From positions 1 to 64,000 of the forward strand of contig CAKSFT010000002.1 in NCBI GenBank assembly GCA_934454145.1: DNA of 64,000 nt, given 5' to 3'. The number at the start of each line of letters is the position of its first letter. Within the stretch, counting starts at the first letter, position 1. The DNA is from an uncultured Clostridia bacterium (lineage in GTDB: Bacteria > Bacillota > Clostridia > UBA1381). Under the pieces are notes generated by a model. It saw nothing but the letters and a program-made list of their open reading frames with translations. It did not search any database and was not told the origin of the DNA. Below, piece after piece: positions 35,151-42,907 of this stretch. The translations under genes were made by a program, and so were the position numbers.

Positions 35151-36086
35151 ATGCCAAATACAGTGCAAAAGAAAGTAAAGTTAGAATATTTTAGAGTTGT
35201 ATGTACTAAAATAGAAGAAAAAGATCTGTCTAATGCAACAGATATATTATTTGATTTGAATAAGTGGATAGCATTGTTTGATGATAAATTATCTGATATA
35301 GGAAAAAGAGTTGAAATATATAATGGCGAAAAAGTTAGATTAGATAAATTTATGGCTTCTGGTGAAAATATATGGATTTTAAATTTTATAAGAATGAGAG
35401 ATAGTAATATTCCTAAAAAAGCCTTTGAAACAAAAGAGGCAGAAGATATGGAATTGGATGAGGATGAATATATTGGTGAAGAAGTAATAGCAATATATGA
35501 TGATTCAACAAGTATTTTGGCACTGCAAAGGAATAGAAATAGTTTGAGTGTTACGGGAATCGAAAAATATATGAATGAGAAATGGCAACATGCAGATGGT
35601 TGTATAATACATTTGAGACCAATTTTGTCAAAAATGGATGTTGATTCTTTTGTAAAACAGAATAAAAAAGATTATAAAAAAATTGTTTATAAAATAGCTG
35701 ATGTTGAAGATGTAAGTGAAGATACATATGATAACAGCTCGTTAGGTGAAATATTAAAGACTGCAAAAAACCATGAGGGTCAATATATAGAGATAATAAT
35801 ATCAAATGGAAAGTCGAAAAAAAAGAGGCTGAATAGTCAAGTTGTTAATCAAACTTTAATGGAACTTTCTGAAAATATTAGCAATGTAAAAAAGGCAGAG
35901 GTATATCTTGTAGAAGACGAACAGCCTGTTGAATTTATGGATTTGTTATCAGATAAATTATGTGATTGGGTTCAAATAGAATATGTCACAAAAAAATCTG
36001 TTTCGAGTGATTATTTGGCAGATATGTTGATGGAGTGCTATATCAAATCTAAAGAAAGAATAAAGAAAATTTTGAATATAGTGTGA
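35151..36086 (+). CDS. RexA-like cytosolic protein (possible DUF6731), candidate phage exclusion sensor
   Basis: 311 aa, soluble, charged. There is no confident domain match. By eye the order of segments parallels lambda RexA: a short N-terminal strand/helix region; an acidic loop followed by EEVIAIYDDSTSILALQRNR (like RexA's 'FLFVEGDTIGFAR' strand pair); CIIHLRPILSKMDVDSFV (like RexA 'VQIEPLMRG'); a lysine-rich stretch; and a C-terminal helix with SSDYLADMLMECYIKSKERI (like RexA 'NAEIAEEMAYCYARMKSDI'). The similarity is remote. From memory it may belong to DUF6731. The ATG at 35151 has a good ribosome site. It is followed 23 nt later by a membrane protein gene. The AT-rich composition differs from the recombinases upstream, as expected for a lysogenic-conversion cassette. 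Confidence 0.6.
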   Translation: MPNTVQKKVKLEYFRVVCTKIEEKDLSNATDILFDLNKWIALFDDKLSDIGKRVEIYNGEKVRLDKFMASGENIWILNFIRMRDSNIPKKAFETKEAEDMELDEDEYIGEEVIAIYDDSTSILALQRNRNSLSVTGIEKYMNEKWQHADGCIIHLRPILSKMDVDSFVKQNKKDYKKIVYKIADVEDVSEDTYDNSSLGEILKTAKNHEGQYIEIIISNGKSKKKRLNSQVVNQTLMELSENISNVKKAEVYLVEDEQPVEFMDLLSDKLCDWVQIEYVTKKSVSSDYLADMLMECYIKSKERIKKILNIV

Positions 36087-36109
36087 TAGTGTGTTTAGAG
36101 GTGAATGAT

Positions 36110-36634
36110 GTGAAAAATAAAAGTTATGCTTTTATAGAGAAATGGATGCCATTCATCATGTTGATAGTTGTTACAACATTATATGCATATATAGATAAAA
36201 AGTGTAGTTTCGTAATAACGAGTGAAACATATGATAAAATTTTAGATTCGATGATAACCTTTGTTTCAGTTGTGTTGGGATTTGTTGGGGTGCTTATAGG
36301 AATTCTATTTAGCATAAGGAACACAAAATTAGTCAAAAAGCTTTTCGAACATAAAAGTAGAGAAAAATTACAGTGGTATTTTACCGAATCATTTTTATCA
36401 GGAGTTATATTTATACTTTTAAGTATAGCTATGTATGCAAAAAATGAAATTATGGTTATGAATAAATTGGTATCTTTATGGGTGGGATTTATTGCTTATA
36501 CTTTGTTGTGTAATTGTAGAATTATTAAAATTATAATGTATATAGTATTTTATGATGATAATAAAGAAAATCCAAAGCAAGATAAAATGGAAATAGAGAA
36601 AAGAAATAAATTGAGGGAAAAATATAGGAAGTGA
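36110..36634 (+). CDS. RexB-like four-helix membrane protein
   Basis: 174 aa with a GTG start at 36110 (AGAGGTGA upstream). Four hydrophobic segments are seen: 13-30, 50-72, 98-115 and 124-143. A basic cytosolic loop (SIRNTKLVKKLFEHKSREKL) lies between helices two and three. Lambda RexB has the same plan, with a basic 'SRTRRLAKIREYG' loop after helix two. RexB depolarises the membrane when RexA is triggered. The C-terminus is a highly charged tail. Sequence identity is low, so the assignment rests on topology, loop and gene order. Confidence 0.55.
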   Translation: MKNKSYAFIEKWMPFIMLIVVTTLYAYIDKKCSFVITSETYDKILDSMITFVSVVLGFVGVLIGILFSIRNTKLVKKLFEHKSREKLQWYFTESFLSGVIFILLSIAMYAKNEIMVMNKLVSLWVGFIAYTLLCNCRIIKIIMYIVFYDDNKENPKQDKMEIEKRNKLREKYRK

Positions 36635-36667
36635 TAAGTAATTTTGCGAAAATGTATACAGGGGGGG

Positions 36668-36906
36668 GTAAACAATTCCGCAAAAATAATTCAAATTGCG
36701 AAATTGTATCAATTAGTGCGTGATTAGACATAGCGTAACGCTAAAATTAATACAAGAAAAATCGCTTGATTTCAAGCGATTTTTTGCATTTTAGGCATAA
36801 TTTTAATCTAACAAATCATCTATGTACAACGGATGATTTCTAATTTATACCCCCCTCATACACTATTTGGCAAAATATCGGTAGTTTGATGATGACTTGC
36901 CCCCCT
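36668..36906. repeat. Direct repeat copy 2 (about 240 bp) flanking the prophage segment
   Basis: This is the counterpart of 8383-8634. It starts in a G8 tract (36661-36668) and ends at C6, and shares the 63-nt identical block 36729-36791 and the TTATACCCCC block. The embedded terminator (AAAAATCGCTTGA/TCAAGCGATTTTT, about 36757-36784) follows the RexB-like gene. Confidence 0.85.
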
Positions 36907-36949
36907 TTTTTTAGGTACTGTCAATTTTTTAATATATCCCTGTATATTA

Positions 36950-36978
36950 TCAAGTGTCTATATTCAAGCGTCTATATT
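36950..36978. repeat. Two tandem 14-nt units TCAAGYGTCTATAT
   Basis: Two adjacent near-identical copies overlap the stop codon of the AraC remnant. Too short to interpret further. Confidence 0.5.
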
Positions 36979-37050
36979 ATTTGTTTGATAAATTTTTCTG
37001 TATTTAAGTGGAGATATTTCATATTTTTTCTTGAAAACTCTCAAAAAATA
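36964..37050 (-). pseudogene. AraC-family C-terminal remnant cut by an ISL3 end
   Basis: The minus frame reads YFLRVFKKKYEISPLKYRK, the last helix and signature of an AraC regulator, ending in a stop at 36964. Upstream it runs directly into GGCTCTTTGTCAATAG, an ISL3-type terminus. Everything else of the gene is missing. Confidence 0.75.
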
Positions 37051-37848
37051 GGCTCTTTGTCAATAGTTGTGGTGAAGAAAATCCGCAAAGGAATAGACAA
37101 TCGAATAATGATAGTTATTGACCTTGTAAAGCAAGGTCATTCTTGTAGGAGAAAGCGTGGAGAATACGCTTTCTGAAACGCTCAAAATTACGATAGCCGT
37201 AAGCGTTGCGTTTAATCACCTTAATCTTGTTGTTGCAGCCTTCGGTGAATCCATTGGAGTACGGAACATCAAATGAGTTCAATATTCCGGTTTGCCAATT
37301 GATGAGCGTATTTGAGCATGCGGTGTATTCGGGAATACCGCTGTTTTGTGCCGATAGTATCCAATCAGCCATAAGCTTTTTTGCTTCTTCACGGCTTTGT
37401 GCGTCTATGACGGTATAGAATGCCTCTTTGAGGTAATATGCTTGTCTGAGCTCATCGGATATGTACATCATAGCGTTAATGCGTTCTTTCTCGTAGTCTT
37501 TCAGCTTTGATGAACGCTTAATCAAAAGCCGTTTAGAGTGTTTGAACAGTTTTCTGTTTCTGTCGCCATACAGCTTCTGAACACGCTTTCGTACATTATC
37601 AAATGCCCATATTATCTGTCTGATAAAGTGGTAGCGGTCAATAACCTGTGTGGCGTTTTTGAAGAAAGCAGATGCAATATCAGTGTATTGCTGCCACATA
37701 TCACTTACGAAATATCGAACGCGTTTGCGGCTTTTTGAACGCCATTGTTTCAGGTAGTCAATAAGTTGCTGCTGACTTCTGTCGGGTAGAATGTCAAGGA
37801 CGCGTTTAGATGCAGGGTCGGTGATGATGCACTGATACAAGGATATGA
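37051..37848 (-). mobile_element. ISL3-family element remnant with transposase C-terminal part
   Basis: The end GGCTCTTTGTCAATAGTTGT at 37051 is a typical ISL3 terminal repeat. The minus frame 37115-37848 encodes about 240 residues of a DDE_Tnp_ISL3 core, including IITDPASKRVLDILPDRS, DMWQQYTDIASAFFKNA (with a catalytic Asp), IDRYHFIRQI and NGFTEGCNNKIKVIKR with the final Glu. The N-terminal zinc-finger/HTH half and the first catalytic region are missing. Residues that appear further upstream in the frame are antisense to the neighbouring surface-protein fragment. Confidence 0.85.
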
Positions 37849-38474
37849 CAGGACATAATCCTTCAGATTGGATAATTGATGAGCCTGCTACAATCGAACA
37901 TGCCGGAGAAAAGCACATTGAGTGCATAACTTGTGGTGAAGTTTTATCAAGAGCAGCAATTCCGCAGTTAATTGAAAAAGACCGCACAGATGAGGACGGT
38001 AACTCAAAAGTCGGCGATTTTTCTATTCTTGTAACCGACAAGGACAGAAAACCGATTTTCGACAGTGAGATTTCTATTGATATAAATGACAATGTAACTA
38101 TCAAATTGCCAAACGGCAGACTTCTTGATTATGCAGACCAAACAATTATAACTGCAATTAACACAGACTTGCAGACACCAAAAGCTGAATTACAAATTTT
38201 TATCTATGATGAAAACAATAACGCAGCAACGGGCAAAACAGATGAAAACGGTCAGTTAAAAGTGCCAAACAACAAGACATCTACAGGGGATAACAGCGGC
38301 ACAGTTGGCAAAGATGACGAGGATAAGAAAAACACATTTGTCGTAAAGGCTACCGATAAAATGAATGTTGTTATTCCGAACTGTGAAGTGTATATCGGCG
38401 AGAGCAACAATATCGTTGTGGATTTACCGGAGGGCATTAAGCCGACAAGCGAATATCCCGTTACCAAAAGATAA
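37849..38474 (+). pseudogene. Surface protein fragment
   Basis: About 208 residues without start or end. HAGEKHIECITCGEVLSRAA is the 'C..CG..l....ip' repeat found in clostridial secreted proteins. Two prealbumin/Ig-like segments with ISIDINDNVTIKLPNG and YIGESNNIVVDLPEGI follow. It abuts the ISL3 remnant at its 5' side and a DUF3048 fragment at its 3' side, so both ends are lost. Confidence 0.7.
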
Positions 38475-38773
38475 TTAACGGCAGCGACTACTATATGCAG
38501 AACAAAAGCCCGGTTACGGCAAAAAATATAATTATTCAGTTTGCGGCAAATTACAGTCTGGGCGACGGATCCGCAAGACAGGAGGTTGAAACGGTAGGCA
38601 GCGGCTCGGGATATTACATAACCAACGGCAAATGCGAAAAGATAACATGGGAAAAACCGGTAAGAGCCGAAAAGACAAGATATATCGGTGAGGACGGCGA
38701 GGAAATCGTTCTTAATCAGGGAAAAAACTTTGTAAATATTATAAATTCGTCAAATAAAGTGACGGTGGAATAA
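38453..38773 (+). pseudogene. DUF3048-family protein, C-terminal fragment
   Basis: The frame reads INGSDYYMQNKSPVTAKNII, then VETVGSGSGYYITNGKCEKI and LNQGKNFVNII, the conserved end of DUF3048 (YerB-like) secreted lipoproteins. The N-terminal roughly 230 residues are missing; the frame fuses into the preceding surface-protein fragment around 38453-38465. No ribosome site precedes the internal ATG at 38495. Confidence 0.75.
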
Positions 38774-38809
38774 GTTAATATATACGCATAAAAACTTTAT
38801 AAAAATTTT

Positions 38810-38864
38810 AATACTTAAAAAGTGATGTCCGTTCAAAAAAGGGTTCATCACTTTTTTAAGTATT
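38810..38864 (+). terminator. Terminator after the DUF3048 fragment
   Basis: AATACTTAAAAAGTGATG pairs with CATCACTTTTTTAAGTATT around an 18-nt loop, and the T6 run lies within the descending arm. A strong hairpin, retained after the gene decayed. Confidence 0.75.
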
Positions 38865-38966
38865 AAAAAGGACAAGATATTTAAGGTATATTATTCTTTA
38901 TATTACGCAAAAAATAGCCGACAATATCAATTTTCATTAAATTGTGGCAAATATATAAAAAGTATG

Positions 38967-38995
38967 TTGCTTTATCGGAAGAAAAGTGATATAAT
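38967..38995 (+). promoter_or_regulatory. Promoter of the LysR fragment
   Basis: TTGCTT and TATAAT (38990-38995) are separated by 17 nt, 41 nt before the ATG. The stretch around the -10 (GTGATATAATTAAACTGAAAA) closely resembles that of the aldolase promoter (11084-11103). Confidence 0.6.
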
Positions 38996-39035
38996 TAAAC
39001 TGAAAAATTATGTAATAAGAGGGTGGTTTTGTCAG

Positions 39036-39236
39036 ATGAATATACTTCATATGAAATATGCCGTGGAGATAGCTAAATGCGGTTCGATTAACAAGGCAGC
39101 GGAAAGACTTATGATGAACCAACCCAACCTAAGCAGAGCCGTAAAGGAGCTTGAAACCTCAATAGGCATAAAAATTTTTGAAAGAAGCGCAAAAGGTATT
39201 CCCGTCACTAGCTCCAGATACAAAAAAAACGCATAA
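39036..39236 (+). pseudogene. LysR-family regulator, N-terminal HTH fragment
   Basis: 66 aa. MNILHMKYAVEIAKCGSINK, then AAERLMMNQPNLSRAVKELE and IGIKIFERSAKGIPVT form a complete LysR winged HTH, but the frame ends at GIPVTSSRYKKNA instead of entering the effector domain. A terminator follows at once. It may still make a small DNA-binding peptide, but it is most likely a deletion remnant. Confidence 0.8.
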
Positions 39237-39269
39237 ATGCTTTAATTAAAAGTATTTATGCGGTTTTTG
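39225..39269 (+). terminator. Terminator hairpin after the LysR fragment
   Basis: AAAACGCATAAATGCTT pairs with AAGTATTTATGCGGTTTT, followed by TTG. The short loop is TAATTAA. Confidence 0.75.
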
Positions 39270-39447
39270 TTTAATCGAAAGCTTATCAAATAAAAAGTTT
39301 TGAAGTTGTCAAAATCGGAGTGTATGTGATAAAAAATGATAGGTTCAAAACGCAGTACTTTTTTACTTGTATCTTATGCGGCGCTAATCAATAGTGCCCG
39401 CCGATACCGGAACTATGTCGGTGGTGCTTTTTGATACGAGGAATGAG

Positions 39448-41196
39448 TTATTGCCCGTTTGACTTACGTACGATTTTCGGGATTGTAACCGATACTGTTG
39501 TGAAACCGTTTTCCGAAGAAAACGTGCAGCCAAAATCATTCCCGAAAATGAGCTTAATTCTTTGATTAACATTATTAAGACCTATGTGGTCGGAAATTGG
39601 CAAATCATTCTTTTTTGTAAGTTTGCTTTGCAGTTCGGCGACTTTTTCTTTGGGTATCGGTGCCCCGTTATTTTTTATAATGAAATTGATTTTTTTGCCG
39701 TTTTCTTTAATTGACAATTCAATTATGCCCTTTTCGTTTTTTAAAGAATGAACGCCATGCGTGATAGCATTTTCTATAAGAGGCTGTAAAATTATTTTAA
39801 CGCAGTAATAATCCAAAGTTTTTGTATCAATATCATAAATGAATTCTATAGAATTGTCGTGCTTGATATTTTCTATCTCTATATATTTTTTCGTGTTTTC
39901 CAATTCGTCTTTTATTGTTATGATAAAGCTGTTTGTACGAAGTGAAAAGCGCAAAATATCCGAAAGCTTATCTACTATATCCAATAACGGACTGTCATCA
40001 CTGCAGGATGAAAGCGCATAGCTGGAAATGAGGTTTAATGAATTAAACAAAAAATGGGGGTTGATTTGTGATTGCAGCGCAAGTGTCTGATGCTTTCTCA
40101 GAGTGTTTATTTTTTCGCTCAGACTTGATTCTATATTTTTTGAATTTCCCATATTTACTAAAATGGAGTCGGTCATGAAAGCAAATTCATCAAGTCCAAG
40201 ACTGTCGTTGGCAGACACTTCAATTAATGCGATGGCTTCAGAAATTGATTGACACTGAATAATTGCTCCGAAAAAAGAAATCATTGTAATTGCAATTAAC
40301 GAAAACAGCAAAAACAATGCGGTGTTCTGCATAAAGTTATTAAATAAAGACAGATATTGCGGCTTTTTTAACAAGTATATCAATTTGAAACTGTTGTGAG
40401 CAAGAGCGGTATATGCATAGATATATTCAGATGATTTTGTGAATTGCACTCTTGATTCAAATGCGTTTTCACACGATGAAATGTCATAGTCACGGCAGTT
40501 GTCTGTTGAAAGTAAAATCTGATTATTCATGGCAAGCAATATTGTGCCGTTGTTGTGGCTTTGTTCGCCTAAAAATAAATTCGAAAGTACGTTTGAATCA
40601 AGATTGAAAAATATAGCTCCTTCATTTTTGCTCCCTGTGTTGGCAGTGTAGCAGACGGTAATTGCGGGAACGCCGTCTATTGAATGTGTATCAATGAAAT
40701 CGGCAAAATTGTGCTTTTGGTATAAAGCATAGCAATCAGAATCATAAAATTGTTTTCTGAAATTGCTTGACACCGAAGAAAAAAAGTAATCGTTATGCCG
40801 GGAATATATGTGAACCGAATTGACATACTTTGTTGATGAGGTTAAGTTGTTTATTAAGTCCGATATGTCAATACTCGTATCAAAAACGGATGCTTTTCGT
40901 TGTCCTGTAAAATAGTCATTCGAGAAAAAATCGTTAACGCAATCGTTCTGTATAAGTGCCTGATAGCCTTGATAGGTATACTCAAGCAGATTGTCGAGCG
41001 CCGGAATATTTCGCATTAATATTTGAGAAGCGCTGTTTTCGAAAGACGCTACAACAGAATGATAATTCATGAAAAATGTTACAATATTAAATAATATAAA
41101 CGGAATTAGAAGAATGCAAAAAAGGCTTTTCAGATACTTTTTGAAAAGCGTATTTGTTGTATATTTATCCAAGAAACGGCGTTTTTTTATTTTCAT
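39448..41196 (-). CDS. Sensor histidine kinase, YesM/LytS-like (His_kinase family)
   Basis: 582 aa. TM1 lies at about residues 25-45 and an extracellular sensor domain of about 245 residues follows. TM2 is about 290-312, then a linker and a His_kinase domain with the phospho-acceptor in LQSQINPHFLFNSLNLISS (His ~382). An HATPase domain with N-box LQPLIENAITHGVHSL (~472) is C-terminal. It pairs with the YesN-like regulator encoded 5 nt upstream in the same operon. Such pairs usually sense oligosaccharides outside the cell and control glycan-use loci, here probably the divergent genes at 42.9-64 kb. Confidence 0.9.
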   Translation of the reverse strand: MKIKKRRFLDKYTTNTLFKKYLKSLFCILLIPFILFNIVTFFMNYHSVVASFENSASQILMRNIPALDNLLEYTYQGYQALIQNDCVNDFFSNDYFTGQRKASVFDTSIDISDLINNLTSSTKYVNSVHIYSRHNDYFFSSVSSNFRKQFYDSDCYALYQKHNFADFIDTHSIDGVPAITVCYTANTGSKNEGAIFFNLDSNVLSNLFLGEQSHNNGTILLAMNNQILLSTDNCRDYDISSCENAFESRVQFTKSSEYIYAYTALAHNSFKLIYLLKKPQYLSLFNNFMQNTALFLLFSLIAITMISFFGAIIQCQSISEAIALIEVSANDSLGLDEFAFMTDSILVNMGNSKNIESSLSEKINTLRKHQTLALQSQINPHFLFNSLNLISSYALSSCSDDSPLLDIVDKLSDILRFSLRTNSFIITIKDELENTKKYIEIENIKHDNSIEFIYDIDTKTLDYYCVKIILQPLIENAITHGVHSLKNEKGIIELSIKENGKKINFIIKNNGAPIPKEKVAELQSKLTKKNDLPISDHIGLNNVNQRIKLIFGNDFGCTFSSENGFTTVSVTIPKIVRKSNGQ

Positions 41197-41201
41197 GAAT
41201 T

Positions 41202-42656
41202 TTATTTACTCCTATATTTGTTTCGATATTCCAAAGGCGTTAGTCCTGTTGCCGCACGAAACGCCTTGTGAAAATAGTTTGTATCTCTAAAGCCGGATTC
41301 TTCAGCCACATAATGAAGCTTGGTGTCGGTATTTTCCAATAATTCTTTTGCTTTTTTTATTTTTAAATTACTAATATAATCAATATATTTTTCACCTGTT
41401 TTTTTCTTGAAATAGGTGCTGAAATAAAATTGATTTAAAAATACATGATTCGCCACATCGTTTAATGTAATATCTTTGGAAAAATTTTCGTGTATAAAGT
41501 CCAAAGCATTGGTCATGACATCATCATCGTATGCCTGACGCCGGTTGTTTTTTCCGATATCATTCAACAAAAGGCTGAGGGTTTGTTTTTGGCTTGCAAT
41601 ATCTCCGTCAAAATCAATATTGCACTTTAAAAGCTTTTTCAGGTGTTCATATAGGTGCCGATAAATCGTAAGCACGATTTGAGTGTCATTTTTGTAAATA
41701 ATCGGCAGGGTTTCGATGCAGTGTTTTGCTCTTTGCAGTTCTCCCGAATATACATAAGACATTATATTGATTGCCTGCTCCTGGCAGCTGATATATTTTT
41801 TTCTTCTGTTTGTAAAGTCTTCAATTGTTTTGTAAAGCTCGACGTGATGGGAGGTGATATTTATTTTAAGTATAGATTCCAGATCAGATATCAGCTCATG
41901 CATATATGTTTTTATGACGGATTTATATTCCTGCTCACTAAAGGGCTGTTTGCTGAAAACATATATACAAAATTGTTCGGCAGATGAGCTGAATAATATG
42001 GAAAAGTACTTTTTGTTATTTCTGTTGATTACAGTGTTTGTAACCTGCAGCAGCTGTTCTCTGCTGTGATGAGTCTGAGCTGCCGAATGATTGTCTGCTT
42101 TATCAAAGTTAAGCTCGATTGTGGCGCATCTGCATGAGTCATAGTCGGTAACAACGCCATACTCCGAAAGCGTGGCGAAAAAGTCATCATAAGAATTGTA
42201 GAGCCCGCTAAGCAGATTTGAAATCGTACTTTGCCTTGAAAGAGAATCCTGAATATCCATAAATCCTTCGGTAACGTTGAGTTTAGATAATTTTTGGCTT
42301 AGTCTCGAAAGCGCGTTTTCTATTTTTGGAAGTGTAATCGGTTTTAAAATATATTGTGCAACCTCAAATTCGATTGCTTTTTTGGTATATTCAAAATAGT
42401 CGTATGCAGAAAAAATGGCAAATACGATTTTGGGGTGATGATTATAACAATATTCGCAAACTTCAATTCCGGACATTTGAGGCAATTTTATATCGGTTAT
42501 TATTGCGTCAACGTGATTATTATCGATATAATCAATGGCATCTTGTGGGTTTGAAAATGCTTTACACACCTCAAAGGTTGTGCTGTGCTCGCGAATGGTC
42601 TTTTCAAGAGAACGAAGAACAGGCAAATCATCTTCAATCAAAATAAGCTTATACAT
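41202..42656 (-). CDS. Response regulator, YesN-like (receiver + AraC HTH)
   Basis: 484 aa. The N-terminal receiver (1-120) has the acidic pair in LIEDDLP, phospho-Asp ~55 in ITDIKLP and Lys ~104 in YILKPI. A middle region of unknown fold (about 130-370) follows. The C-terminal AraC HTH has the signature ITLNDVANHVFLNQFYFSTY, then GFRDTNYFHKAFRAATGLTP and LEYRNKY. It is the first gene of the minus-strand operon with the kinase. It likely activates the divergent solute-binding protein operon; the 250-bp gap between them is where its sites should lie. Confidence 0.93.
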   Translation of the reverse strand: MYKLILIEDDLPVLRSLEKTIREHSTTFEVCKAFSNPQDAIDYIDNNHVDAIITDIKLPQMSGIEVCEYCYNHHPKIVFAIFSAYDYFEYTKKAIEFEVAQYILKPITLPKIENALSRLSQKLSKLNVTEGFMDIQDSLSRQSTISNLLSGLYNSYDDFFATLSEYGVVTDYDSCRCATIELNFDKADNHSAAQTHHSREQLLQVTNTVINRNNKKYFSILFSSSAEQFCIYVFSKQPFSEQEYKSVIKTYMHELISDLESILKINITSHHVELYKTIEDFTNRRKKYISCQEQAINIMSYVYSGELQRAKHCIETLPIIYKNDTQIVLTIYRHLYEHLKKLLKCNIDFDGDIASQKQTLSLLLNDIGKNNRRQAYDDDVMTNALDFIHENFSKDITLNDVANHVFLNQFYFSTYFKKKTGEKYIDYISNLKIKKAKELLENTDTKLHYVAEESGFRDTNYFHKAFRAATGLTPLEYRNKYRSK

Positions 42657-42805
42657 ATTTGAAATGTTTCCCTTCTGTTTTGTTTTTATAGAAATACCGC
42701 ATTAGTATACTATATCTCAATTATTAATTTAACATAATAACTGTAAAATTTCAAGTACTAATTAAAAAATCAAATTAAATTACAGTGAAATCTAAAAAAA
42801 GTCTA

Positions 42806-42834
42806 TTGCAAAAATAAAAGGCTTGGAATATAAT
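42806..42834 (+). promoter_or_regulatory. Promoter upstream of the solute-binding protein gene
   Basis: TTGCAA (42806-42811), a 17-nt spacer and TATAAT (42829-42834), followed by a leader of about 65 nt. It lies in the divergent spacer next to the YesN-like gene. Confidence 0.65.
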
Positions 42835-42907
42835 TTTTAGTGTAAGATGCAGAAATTTATATTATTACATATAGCGATTAGGTGTTTATCGGGAAAGGCA
42901 GGCGGCA

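Noticed and set aside
36950..36978. CRISPR-like repeats
   Set aside because: Only two adjacent 14-nt units without spacers; no cas genes in the window.
37849..38104. N-terminal extension of the ISL3 transposase frame
   Set aside because: These residues are antisense to a clear surface-protein fragment and do not match ISL3 proteins.
39389..39430. Hairpin near the histidine-kinase 3' end as a terminator
   Set aside because: The stem followed by T5 is on the plus strand, but the same bases also read as a possible coding remnant, so neither assignment is safe.
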